Source: Myxococcus virescens
GTDB taxonomy: Bacteria > Myxococcota > Myxococcia > Myxococcales > Myxococcaceae
Direction: 5' to 3'
Length of the DNA stretch: 64,000 nucleotides
Assembly: GCF_900101905.1 (NCBI RefSeq)
Contig: NZ_FNAJ01000025.1
Location: 1,387 to 65,386, forward strand
The stretch's first letter is position 1, and each line of letters opens with the position of its first letter. The notes beneath the pieces were generated by a model that saw only the letters and a list, made by a program, of their open reading frames with translations, did no database searches and had not been told where the DNA came from. Positions 7,661 to 15,751 of the stretch are shown one piece after another. Both the position numbers and the translations under genes were made by a program.

Positions 7661-9493
7661 CTACCGAGCGGTGACGTTTGACGCGTCGACGAGCAGGTCC
7701 GGGCACTTGTCGAAGAGCCGCTCGAACAGCAGTCGCACGCGCTCTCGCAGGTCCTTGCGCGGCGGGAGCTCCCATTCGCGAAGCGTCGTGAGCAAGTCCT
7801 CGACCCAGGCCCTGTCATTGTCCAGGCGCACCAACCGGTGGCGGAAGTAGAGCGCCAACATCACCGGCTCGCGCACGTCTCCCAGCCTGAGTTCGACGCG
7901 CCGCTGGGCGTAGGCCTCGTGGGGGTCCCGGAAGGATGGCAGCCCCACGAGCTCCACCGTCACACGGTCCAACTCGCCCCGCGCAGCCCGCTCCGGCGCG
8001 GACGCCGCGAGCACGGAGAGCCGACAGACATGGAACAACCAGATGAGGTAGCGCCGCAACCTGCGCTCCGCGAGGTCTCTCACCGGCCGCTCGGGCTCAA
8101 AGACGCGCAGCATCTCCAGTGAGTTCCAGATGATGGCCTCGAGCGTCTTCAGCTCCCCCACGCCCGCCACGGCGCCGCCGTGCATCGCCTTGCGCCACGC
8201 CAGCGCCACCTCCAGCCCCACCGCGTCCGCGTCGTAATCCGCGGCCTCGAGGACCAACCCAACCCAGCCAATGCCCCGGTAGTTGTAGGACGTCAGCCCG
8301 CCCTGGCGGACGTGGAAGGCCTCATGGATGAGAAACAAGCGCAGGCACTCGTTCCAGTCCTCGCGGGTGTCGAGGCGCTCCTGAAGCGCCCCCAGCCCCA
8401 GCAGCAAGTCCCAGCCGAACTTCCACTTCCCTCCGTGGTGCCGGAATAGCGGCGTGTCGGTGACTGCAGGCTCGTCATCGATTTCGCTCCGCAGATAGCT
8501 CCGGCTCCCCAAGTGCTGGACCAAAGCCCCCTGCGCCGGCGCCCGAAGCCAAGAGACCAACTCACCATGAACCCGCCGCACTTCCAGGAGAGTTCGCGTG
8601 GCCTTGAGCAGGTCATCAGCGGAGGGAGCTCGCCGAGGAACGGCTCGCCGCGCGCAAATGACATGAACCTCGTCATAGCGCCGGTGGTCTGCACTGAGCT
8701 GCAGGAGCACCAGCGGGTGCTGCGTGGTCGGGTTGACGGCTGAGCCCAGCGCCGTGGCCAGGCTCCCGGGGGCGTCCATCGCCAGGAACACGGACTCCGC
8801 CCCCTCCAAGTTTTGATGGAGGGAGTTCAACACCTCGCGAAACTGCGCCGCGGCCCGCGCGGCCTGCCCCGGCCCCTGCAACGCCGACGCGGAAGGCCCT
8901 TCCAGGGGACGAAGGCACACCGTCGCCAGGATGGAGGACTCGGGCAGCCACGCCGAAATCTTCGACAAGACATTGTCCCGAATCGCGCGTGTCACCTCGA
9001 CGATGAGCACCACGGGGCCCTTGCCTCCCTGACGGCGCGCGGGGAGCCCCTCCACCTGAAAGAACGGTTCGCTATTGGGCTCAGCCGCGCGGTCGTACCC
9101 CAGCGACCAGGAGCCATCCTGCGCCTGCTGATAGACGCGGAGCGGCCGACGCGGCAGCAACGCACCCAGGTCCAGCATGAGCGTCAGCGGCGCGCAGCCG
9201 AAGAGGTGAACCGGCAGCGGGTCGAGCCCCAACTCCATCTCCCGCTTTCGCAGCGCCTCCACGAAGCGCGCATGCTCACTGAATGCATCTGTCCACTCAT
9301 TCGCGGGAAGATTCCGCGCCGACCGCACCCGGTCATGCGGATGCAGCACCACGGAGGCCACATCGCGGTCACCCTCCAGGCCGTGCTGAATCAGCGTGTT
9401 CCGGGCCGCGTCATCAGCGACAGCCCGGTCCTGCTCGTAACGCACGATGAGCGCGCGCGTCCTCGGGTTGATGGGGATGTCCTCGCTCCGCAT
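7661..9493 (-). CDS. SAVED-domain sensor fused to HExxH metallopeptidase-like domain (putative cyclic-nucleotide-activated protease)
   Basis: A 610-residue protein with two parts. Residues about 90-285 look like a SAVED domain, the cyclic-oligonucleotide sensor of CBASS and of CRISPR effectors. VHLFGCAPLTLMLDLG with RPLRVYQQ (about 95-122) and the second-half pseudo-repeat VFLAMDAPGSLATALG with LLQLSADHRRYDEV (about 235-276) carry the signature. The C-terminal half has HEAFH at 390-394, followed by EAADYDADA at about 416-424. That spacing suits a zinc metallopeptidase whose third ligand is acidic. The ATG at 9493 has AGGAG 5 bases upstream; a GTG at 9517 is less likely. The gene sits between the CD-NTase and cmr1. 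Expected role: protease switched on by a cyclic nucleotide. Substrate and ligand are unknown. Confidence 0.8.
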   Translation of the reverse strand: MRSEDIPINPRTRALIVRYEQDRAVADDAARNTLIQHGLEGDRDVASVVLHPHDRVRSARNLPANEWTDAFSEHARFVEALRKREMELGLDPLPVHLFGCAPLTLMLDLGALLPRRPLRVYQQAQDGSWSLGYDRAAEPNSEPFFQVEGLPARRQGGKGPVVLIVEVTRAIRDNVLSKISAWLPESSILATVCLRPLEGPSASALQGPGQAARAAAQFREVLNSLHQNLEGAESVFLAMDAPGSLATALGSAVNPTTQHPLVLLQLSADHRRYDEVHVICARRAVPRRAPSADDLLKATRTLLEVRRVHGELVSWLRAPAQGALVQHLGSRSYLRSEIDDEPAVTDTPLFRHHGGKWKFGWDLLLGLGALQERLDTREDWNECLRLFLIHEAFHVRQGGLTSYNYRGIGWVGLVLEAADYDADAVGLEVALAWRKAMHGGAVAGVGELKTLEAIIWNSLEMLRVFEPERPVRDLAERRLRRYLIWLFHVCRLSVLAASAPERAARGELDRVTVELVGLPSFRDPHEAYAQRRVELRLGDVREPVMLALYFRHRLVRLDNDRAWVEDLLTTLREWELPPRKDLRERVRLLFERLFDKCPDLLVDASNVTAR

Positions 9494-9530
9494 GTCCGCT
9501 CCTGGAAAAGGCTCCACCCGAGAGGACGCG

Positions 9531-9576
9531 AAAAAGGCCCGGGCCCCATCGCGGCGCCGTTCATTTTTCGGGGCCC
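9531..9576 (-). terminator. Possible attenuator hairpin between the CD-NTase and SAVED-peptidase genes
   Basis: On the minus strand a 7-bp stem can form between 9570-9576 and 9541-9547 (GGGCCCC with GGGGCCC) around a 22-base loop. After five more bases a run of five T residues follows (9531-9535). It lies in the 98-bp gap after the CD-NTase stop. It could reduce read-through so that the SAVED and cmr genes are expressed differently. The long loop makes this a weak call. Confidence 0.3.
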
Positions 9577-9591
9577 CGCCGCGCCCAGGAC

Positions 9592-10455
9592 TCAGCGATA
9601 CCAGTACATCTCCCCGAAGAGCGCGCGGAGCCGCTGATGCGCCTGCTCCGGACGCGCGTCGCGCTCGCTCAGCGCGAGCTGCACGGTCCTGGCCGCGCCC
9701 TGGAGCGCGTTGCGCGCGGCCGTCCGCTGCCCGCTGGTCATCCGCGCGTCCACGTCTCCCCCCAGCCCAGCGGGGTCACCGGTTGACCGGTCCACGCGGC
9801 CCGCCATGAAGGCGAAGAGCGCTTCGAGCCCCTCCAGGTAGCCGACGGGTGCCCGGGAGAACGCCTCGTAGCCCATCACCTCCAGATGAAACGAGCGCAG
9901 GGGGCTGGAGCCATGCTGGCGGTTCCAGTGCTTCACGGCCTTGATGAGCGGCTTGAGCTTCTTGCCCGCCCGCTCGTTTGCCGCGGTGCTCAGGTCCATG
10001 TGAATCCGCGGGTTGGTGCGAATCCACCGCCCCGTGTTTCCCTCGGGGATGAGGAATAGCTCCTGCGTGGGGTGCTGGTAGGCGGGGACGACATCGAACT
10101 CGATGCCGGACGTCGTGAACTCCAGATGCACCGAGTGCTGCTGGAGGATGGGCAGCTCCTTGTTTGGCCATGTCTCGTGAAGCGCCTGACGCACCCGCTT
10201 GAGCGCCGCGTCCGGCGGCTCCGGAGGCGTGGACGATGCCCGCCCCACCACCGTGAAGATGTCAATGTCATGCAGCGGCCGGATGGCGGTGCTCCGGCTG
10301 TAGGAGCCCGACAGGAATGACGTCTCACACCCCCCGAGTCTCCGGCTCAGTGCCTCGCGAACCAGGGTTTGCTGCCTGCTGACCTCGTCCCGTTGTCCCT
10401 CGGTCAGCTCCAGTGAGCTGATGAACCGCTCCAGTGCCTCGCCGACACTCCACAT
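9592..10455 (-). CDS. CD-NTase (CBASS-type cyclic oligonucleotide synthase)
   Basis: A 287-residue nucleotidyltransferase of the cGAS/DncV-like (SMODS) family. The active-site signature is intact: LSGSYSRSTAIRPLHDIDIF, with Gly50-Ser51 and the metal-binding Asp63 and Asp65, then a third acid at Asp121 in IEFDVVPAY. The C-terminal half, with HWNRQHG and FHLEVMGYE, fits the helical domain that completes these enzymes. ATG at 10455 has GGAGG 7 bases upstream. The SAVED-peptidase follows on the same strand after 98 bp, the usual CBASS pairing of synthase and effector. No Cap2/Cap3-like ubiquitin-transfer or JAB genes accompany it. The product cyclic nucleotide cannot be told from sequence alone. 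Confidence 0.88.
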   Translation of the reverse strand: MWSVGEALERFISSLELTEGQRDEVSRQQTLVREALSRRLGGCETSFLSGSYSRSTAIRPLHDIDIFTVVGRASSTPPEPPDAALKRVRQALHETWPNKELPILQQHSVHLEFTTSGIEFDVVPAYQHPTQELFLIPEGNTGRWIRTNPRIHMDLSTAANERAGKKLKPLIKAVKHWNRQHGSSPLRSFHLEVMGYEAFSRAPVGYLEGLEALFAFMAGRVDRSTGDPAGLGGDVDARMTSGQRTAARNALQGAARTVQLALSERDARPEQAHQRLRALFGEMYWYR

Positions 10456-10545
10456 GATGGCGCCTCCCGCGCTGTCTTCCCCTGAGGACGCTCCCGGCGC
10501 GGAAAAGGCATCGCGGCCGGCGTGCTTTCCTGAAGGCAGCGCGGC

Positions 10546-11394
10546 TCAGCCCAGGCTGGAGGTCAGCGCGAGCACGTCGGAGAGCGGGGGACGCCGTCCC
10601 GCCACCTTGTCGAGCATCCGCGCCACCATCGCAACGGTGGCCCCGGGCGCCACACCTTCGAGCCACTGCATCGGCGGGCGATCCACCACATGCTGGTACA
10701 TCAGCTCGCGCTCGGCCTCGCCGGGGAACGGCAGCCGCCCGGCGAGCATCTGGAACCAGAGGACGCCCAGGGCATAGACATCCACCCCGGGCCCCACCCA
10801 CTTGGCGCTCGCCCACTGCTCCGGCGCCATGTAGTGCCGACTCCCCAACAAGGCTTCTTCCGCGGTCGACAGCGGCAAGCGGGAGTCTGTCTCCGCTGGC
10901 TCAGCCATCCGCTTGGCGAGCCCGAGGTCCGACAGCCGGACGTCCATCGCTCCCGGGGTGTCACACGCGAGCAGCACGTTCGCGGGCTTCAAGTCCCGGT
11001 GGACCCAGCCGCTCGCGTGGAGCAGGGACAGCACCTCCGCGAGCTGGTGGACGACGCGCGCGCAATCAGCTGCCGCGAAGCGCCCCCCCACCGCCGCGAG
11101 CCCCTGCTCCAAATCGCGCGGCAGCCACTCCAGGACCAGGTAGGGATGCCGCTCCTCGATGAGGCCGAACGCCAGCCCTCGCACCAGGTGCGCGTGCCGC
11201 AAGGCCAGCAGCGACTGCGCCTCCTGAAGGAAGCGCGCCACCATCTCCGCGTGAACGCCCCACCGGGCCGCGAGCACCTTGATGGCGACAGACCCTCCGC
11301 TGGCGTCGCGGCCCTCGTAGACGTCGCTCGTCGCCCCCACCGCGACCCGGCGCCCGATGCGATATGCCCCCGCCAGGGTTCCTTGCGGCAACAT
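10546..11394 (-). CDS. Serine/threonine protein kinase, catalytic domain only
   Basis: A 282-residue Hanks-type kinase with almost nothing beyond the catalytic domain. It has VAIKV for ATP anchoring, HRDLKPANVLL as the catalytic loop, and MAPEQW in the activation segment. The metal-binding triplet is DLG in place of DFG, and the glycine loop is degenerate (VAVGATSDVYEG), so activity may be low or unusual. There is no membrane segment. ATG at 11394 is chosen; GTG at 11403 is possible. It lies directly after the ECF sigma gene and 90 bp before the CD-NTase on the same strand, so it may regulate the sigma factor or the defence genes. Confidence 0.88.
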   Translation of the reverse strand: MLPQGTLAGAYRIGRRVAVGATSDVYEGRDASGGSVAIKVLAARWGVHAEMVARFLQEAQSLLALRHAHLVRGLAFGLIEERHPYLVLEWLPRDLEQGLAAVGGRFAAADCARVVHQLAEVLSLLHASGWVHRDLKPANVLLACDTPGAMDVRLSDLGLAKRMAEPAETDSRLPLSTAEEALLGSRHYMAPEQWASAKWVGPGVDVYALGVLWFQMLAGRLPFPGEAERELMYQHVVDRPPMQWLEGVAPGATVAMVARMLDKVAGRRPPLSDVLALTSSLG

Positions 11395-11409
11395 GCCAGA
11401 CACGCCCCA

Positions 11410-12189
11410 TCAAGTACGGGGAGGGGGCTTGAGCGCACGAAGCCGCGCCACCCAGTCCAAGGCCTCCCGCAGCTCGCTAGCGCATGACGGGAACTCCGCG
11501 ATGAAGGCCTCCATGTCCAGTCCCGCCTCCCTCCGGCCGAAGTACACCGCCAACGCGGCGCTCACGCCGGTGTCGTCCTGGATGGGACTCGCCTCGCCCC
11601 GCATCTGCTGCCGCAGCGTGCTCATGCCCCGTTGCAACAGCGACGACACGGCGGCATGTGACTTCTCCATCCGCCGCGCGGCCTCTTCCACGGTGAGTTC
11701 CTCCAACCAGAAGAGCGAGAAGGCCTCACGCTGGTCCGGCGTCAGGAGCGCGAACTTCGTCAGCAGCCTGCGCCAGTCCTCGTGATGGGCGGTGACCTGG
11801 CTCGGCGTCCGCTCCTGGGAGGGGACGGCCTCGGACTCCTCTCCAGCGGGTATCATCCCCCCAGGGACGTACTTCGTCTCCCTCGCCTCCGCGCGGATGA
11901 CGTCCATGGACTGCGTGAAGACAACCTGCTTGAGCCAGGTGACCCACTCCCCCTCCGTCTGGCCACGGAAGGACGCCAGCTTCTCGAAGGCGCGCAGCGC
12001 GGATTGCTGGAAGATGTCTGACGGGCGCGTGGCCCCCTGGAGCCCCAGGGCGGGACTCTTGGATGCATGTCGTTCCAACGCCTTCCAGCTCTGGCGAAAC
12101 AACGCATCCATCGCCGCGTGCTCACCGGCCCGCGCCCGCTGGAGCAGGTCCTCGAACGACGCCTCATCATCAGTGGAAAGCGGAATCAT
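11410..12189 (-). CDS. ECF-type RNA polymerase sigma factor with C-terminal extension
   Basis: A 259-residue sigma-70 family protein of the ECF class. Region 2 covers roughly 20-90 (FRQSWKALERHA through FRGQTEGEWVTWLKQVV). Region 4 covers roughly 140-195 (LTPDQREAFSLFWLEELTVEEAARRM with the recognition helix SHAAVSSLLQRGM). About 60 residues follow region 4 and may be a regulatory tail. ATG at 12189 has GAGGGGG 5 bases upstream, 13 bp after the large kinase stop. Kinase-sigma-kinase neighbours recall ECF groups controlled by phosphorylation. No separate anti-sigma gene is present here. Confidence 0.88.
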   Translation of the reverse strand: MIPLSTDDEASFEDLLQRARAGEHAAMDALFRQSWKALERHASKSPALGLQGATRPSDIFQQSALRAFEKLASFRGQTEGEWVTWLKQVVFTQSMDVIRAEARETKYVPGGMIPAGEESEAVPSQERTPSQVTAHHEDWRRLLTKFALLTPDQREAFSLFWLEELTVEEAARRMEKSHAAVSSLLQRGMSTLRQQMRGEASPIQDDTGVSAALAVYFGRREAGLDMEAFIAEFPSCASELREALDWVARLRALKPPPRT

Positions 12190-12202
12190 CACGTCCCCCT
12201 CG

Positions 12203-15200
12203 CTACGGATTCGTACCTTCACAGGTGAGGGCCTGGAAGCGCACGTCCTCCGGGTCCTGCGCCAGGAATCGCCTCACCAGGGTACACCGCCCCTCACGGG
12301 ATTCCGCACGCGGGGCGTCCAGGCCCAGGGCGGCGGACACGTCCTCGCGCCCCTGAAGCGCGCTGGCGGCCATGAGGGCATAGCGCTTGTTGGGGGGCTC
12401 TCCATCCAGCAACGCCTGTCCCAGCCGCTGCGCCTCCACGTAGCGAGCCTCGGCCTCCCGGAGGCGCCCCGCCGCCGCGAGGAGGTGCCCCTCCGCGACC
12501 AGGGCCCTCCCCACCGGCCAGAGGAAGAACGCCTCACCGCCCCGGGCCGCGCGCGCGTTCCGCGAAAGCCGTGACGCGCGAGCCACCACCGCCTCGGCCT
12601 CCCCCAGCGCGCCTTCCTTGACGGCCAGCTCACCGCGCTGCGACAGGACCACCGAGAGCAACGCCTCGTTATAGGGGTCGCTGTTCTGGGCGTGCAGCGA
12701 AATGGCGCGGTCCAGGAGCGCCGCGGCCTCGCGGACGCGCCCCTCCGCCCAGCGGAGCTCCGCGAGCTCGGACAGGCTCACCGCGAGGCTGCGCCGGATA
12801 TCGATGGCCTCATCCCCGACCTGGGGCTGAGCCTCCATGTGTCGCAACGAGGCCAGCAGGTGCGCATCCGCCCGCGCCCACTGCCCACGCGCCATGGCGA
12901 CCTTGCCCAGCTTGGAGTCATTGAGCGCGAGCTGCCATTGCAGGTCGTCATCGGCGAGCCCCTCCACCATCATGCGGCGAGCCTCGGAGAACCGCCGCTC
13001 CGCAGCGGCGAGAGAGCCGGAGTAGTAGGCGGCGTCCCCCATCCGGTGCGCGACGCGGACGCTCGCAAGCCGGACTGGACGCTGGGCCCGCTCGTCCATC
13101 GACAACGCCGTCAAGGACTCGTCCAACTTCGTGAGCATGGCCCGACGGATGTTCAGCGTGTGCGCGAGCCGGCTCAGGTCCCAATCCGCATCCGCGGAGA
13201 TGCGGTCGGCCACCTTGACGAGGTGCTGGAGGTTCTCCTGCGCGTGTCGCCGCTCCTGCTCGGCCCTGACCGCGTAGAAGAGGATGGCCAGGCTCGCGAG
13301 CGCCGCCAGCCCCATGAGGAGCCACCGGGCACGGATGCGGCGGCGTGAGAGCCGCTCCGCCGCCCGGAGGAAGTCCTTCGCGCGAGGACTGAGGGCGGGG
13401 GCGTCCCAACGGCCCCGCGAGTCAAACCCGCGCCGGTAGTGCTCCAGCAACGTCCCGGTGGGGAGCCCCTCCAGCGGCCTGTGCGCCTGCTCCCACGCAT
13501 TCGCGACGCCCTCCAGGTCCGACTGCCGCTCCAACAGGACGCGCTCCCGCTCCAGCCAGGACACGAGCGACGGCACCCGGTGCAACAAGGTCTCATGCAC
13601 CAACTCCACGCGCTGGAGGGACGGGTCGCGCTCTCCGGAGAGCACGACGAGCCGGAGCCCGGACGGCTCCGCTGGGGACTGTCCCAAGGGGATTCCGGAC
13701 AACCGGTGCAGCACCTGCTCAGCCAAGGCGTCGTCGCCCGCCGCCGCGAGGACGTCCTTCCGGGAACGGGGCCGCCGGGTATCCGGCGTGCCACGCCCCA
13801 CCTGCACCAGCTCCAGGAGGAGCCACTTCGCGCGCTGCTTGCCCGCCTCCCCCAGCCGCTCCAGCAGCGCCTCCGCGTCGAGGGCCAACGCCCCACCGAC
13901 GCCCCCCAGCCGCTCGTAGTGCTCGTGCGTCAGCGGCGCGCCACCGCTGAGCATCCACATGCGTTGCAAGGTATGTCCCAGCAGCGGGAGTCGCCCGCCC
14001 TCGCTCCGGACATCCTGCACCATCCGCTCGGCGAGCCCCTCGCTGAGCCGCAGCCTCGCGCGGCCCGCCATCCCCTGGACGACCTGCGAGAGGGCCTCGT
14101 CCCCCATGGGCAGCAACGGAAAGCGCGCCGCGGCGTGGAGGTGGTGCGGGAGCGAAGGCATCTGCTCGAGCCGGTGGATGAAGTCGCTGCGCAGGCTCGT
14201 GAAGAGCCGCAGCGGCGTCTCGGGCGCAGCCAGCGCGGCCGAGAGCAAGGCATCCACCGCCGCCAGTTCGGCGCTGCCCAACGTGAACAACTCCTCCATC
14301 GGCTCCAAGACCAGGAGGAGACGGAACCCGCTGGGTGTGTGCTTCGTGACGAAATCGTGGAGCGCGACCGGCCCGCTCCGAAGGGAGGCCTCGAGGTCGT
14401 CGCGACGTTCGGTGACACCAACGGCCGCATACGCGGCGACGAGCGCCTCCGCGAGGTGACGCAGCGGCGTGTCAGAAGGCCGCATGGTGGCGATGAGCCA
14501 CCGCGGCCCCTCCTCGGAGGACAACGCCTTCACCCCCGGCAGCAGCGCGGCCTGGATGAGCGAGGACTTGCCGACCCCGCTCGGCCCCTCCAGTTGCACC
14601 CAGCGCCGGGTGCCCAGACGCGCCTCCTCCAGGCGTTCCAGCAGCCCGCGCGCCTCCACCTGCCGGCCGAAGAAGAGCTCCGCATGCGCCTCCGTGAAGG
14701 GCGCGAGGCCAGGGACCGGGCACTCGTCCGCGTCCAGCGCCCAAGCGCGCTCGAACACGGCGCGGCAACGCGTCATGTCGGGGCGCGCCACGGGTTGTTT
14801 CTCCAGCATGTCCGAGATGAACGAAGCAAGCGCGGAGGGCACGGCCGGCGCGAACTGCTTCAAGGGCGGCGGCGGCTCACGCTGATGCGCGGAAATGACC
14901 AGCACCGGCTCCTTCGCGTCAAAGGGAGGACGGCCCGCGAGCAGCTCGAAAAGGACCACTCCCAGTGCATAGACATCCGCGGCCCCATCTACCTTCGCGG
15001 CGCTCAGGAGTTGCTCCGGGGCCATGTAACGAAACGTCCCGATGAGCGTGGCCTCGTGCGTGTGGACCTGCGTGGCCAGCAGGTCCGCCTGTCCTTCCGG
15101 GACCTTGGCGATGCCGAAGTCAAGGAGCTTCACACGATGGTCAGCGGCCAGCGAGGGGTCCGGACACAGGAAGATATTTTCTGGCTTCAAGTCCCGGTGG

Positions 15201-15703
15201 ACGATGCCCTGGGCATGAACGTCCACCATGGTGGCGGCGATCTGCGCGCAGATGGCCAGGGCGGATGACAAGGGAATGCGCGCCTGGGTTTGCATCCATT
15301 GCCGGAGCGACTGGCCCTCCAGATACTCCATGGCCAGATAGGCTGTGTCGTCGACCTGGTCGCAATCGAGGATGCGAACGACCCCCGCGTGCTTGAGCAG
15401 AGCCAGCGCTCGTGCCTCTTGAAGAAAACGCGCGACGCGCTGTGGCTCCTTCGCCGCGGAAGAGGACAGCACCTTCAAGGCCACCTGACCGCCCATGCGC
15501 TCATGGTCAGCCGCGAAGACCTGCCCCATGCCACCACTGCCGAGCAGGTGCCGCAAGCGATAGGGCCCAATCTGGGTTGGAGTGGACTGAGTCAAGACAA
15601 CGAGAGCCTGCGCCGCATGGGCATTTCCAGTCCAGCCCTTGACACCTCTGGATTCACGCTCAATTCGGAAACCAAACCAGGGGCTTCCGCGCCCCGCCTG
15701 CAC
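12203..15703 (-). CDS. Large Ser/Thr kinase with STAND-like NTPase, membrane helix and helical repeats
   Basis: An 1166-residue multidomain protein. The kinase spans about 45-310, with GSGGMGQVF, VALKV, HRDLKPENIFL, DFG and APEQ all present. A STAND-like NTPase begins near 345 with FFGRQVEARGLLERL and the P-loop GPSGVGKSS, and has MEELFTLG at the Walker B position. A membrane helix lies near 790-812 (LLMGLAALASLAILFYAV). The rest is TPR-like helical repeats. The GTG at 15703 is the earliest start, but the first 36 residues look non-conserved and TTG near residue 37 is also possible. It heads the minus-strand run that leads through the sigma factor to the CD-NTase and cmr genes. STAND proteins often act as threshold sensors, so a link to defence is plausible but unproven. 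Confidence 0.88.
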   Translation of the reverse strand: MQAGRGSPWFGFRIERESRGVKGWTGNAHAAQALVVLTQSTPTQIGPYRLRHLLGSGGMGQVFAADHERMGGQVALKVLSSSAAKEPQRVARFLQEARALALLKHAGVVRILDCDQVDDTAYLAMEYLEGQSLRQWMQTQARIPLSSALAICAQIAATMVDVHAQGIVHRDLKPENIFLCPDPSLAADHRVKLLDFGIAKVPEGQADLLATQVHTHEATLIGTFRYMAPEQLLSAAKVDGAADVYALGVVLFELLAGRPPFDAKEPVLVISAHQREPPPPLKQFAPAVPSALASFISDMLEKQPVARPDMTRCRAVFERAWALDADECPVPGLAPFTEAHAELFFGRQVEARGLLERLEEARLGTRRWVQLEGPSGVGKSSLIQAALLPGVKALSSEEGPRWLIATMRPSDTPLRHLAEALVAAYAAVGVTERRDDLEASLRSGPVALHDFVTKHTPSGFRLLLVLEPMEELFTLGSAELAAVDALLSAALAAPETPLRLFTSLRSDFIHRLEQMPSLPHHLHAAARFPLLPMGDEALSQVVQGMAGRARLRLSEGLAERMVQDVRSEGGRLPLLGHTLQRMWMLSGGAPLTHEHYERLGGVGGALALDAEALLERLGEAGKQRAKWLLLELVQVGRGTPDTRRPRSRKDVLAAAGDDALAEQVLHRLSGIPLGQSPAEPSGLRLVVLSGERDPSLQRVELVHETLLHRVPSLVSWLERERVLLERQSDLEGVANAWEQAHRPLEGLPTGTLLEHYRRGFDSRGRWDAPALSPRAKDFLRAAERLSRRRIRARWLLMGLAALASLAILFYAVRAEQERRHAQENLQHLVKVADRISADADWDLSRLAHTLNIRRAMLTKLDESLTALSMDERAQRPVRLASVRVAHRMGDAAYYSGSLAAAERRFSEARRMMVEGLADDDLQWQLALNDSKLGKVAMARGQWARADAHLLASLRHMEAQPQVGDEAIDIRRSLAVSLSELAELRWAEGRVREAAALLDRAISLHAQNSDPYNEALLSVVLSQRGELAVKEGALGEAEAVVARASRLSRNARAARGGEAFFLWPVGRALVAEGHLLAAAGRLREAEARYVEAQRLGQALLDGEPPNKRYALMAASALQGREDVSAALGLDAPRAESREGRCTLVRRFLAQDPEDVRFQALTCEGTNP

Positions 15704-15751
15704 TGACGAAGGAGCCCATGTCAGCCCCTACCTCTAGGGTCGCCACACTTC

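Noticed and set aside
9494-9517. GTG start for the SAVED-peptidase at 9517
   Set aside because: The ATG at 9493 has AGGAG at ideal spacing; the GTG lacks such a site.
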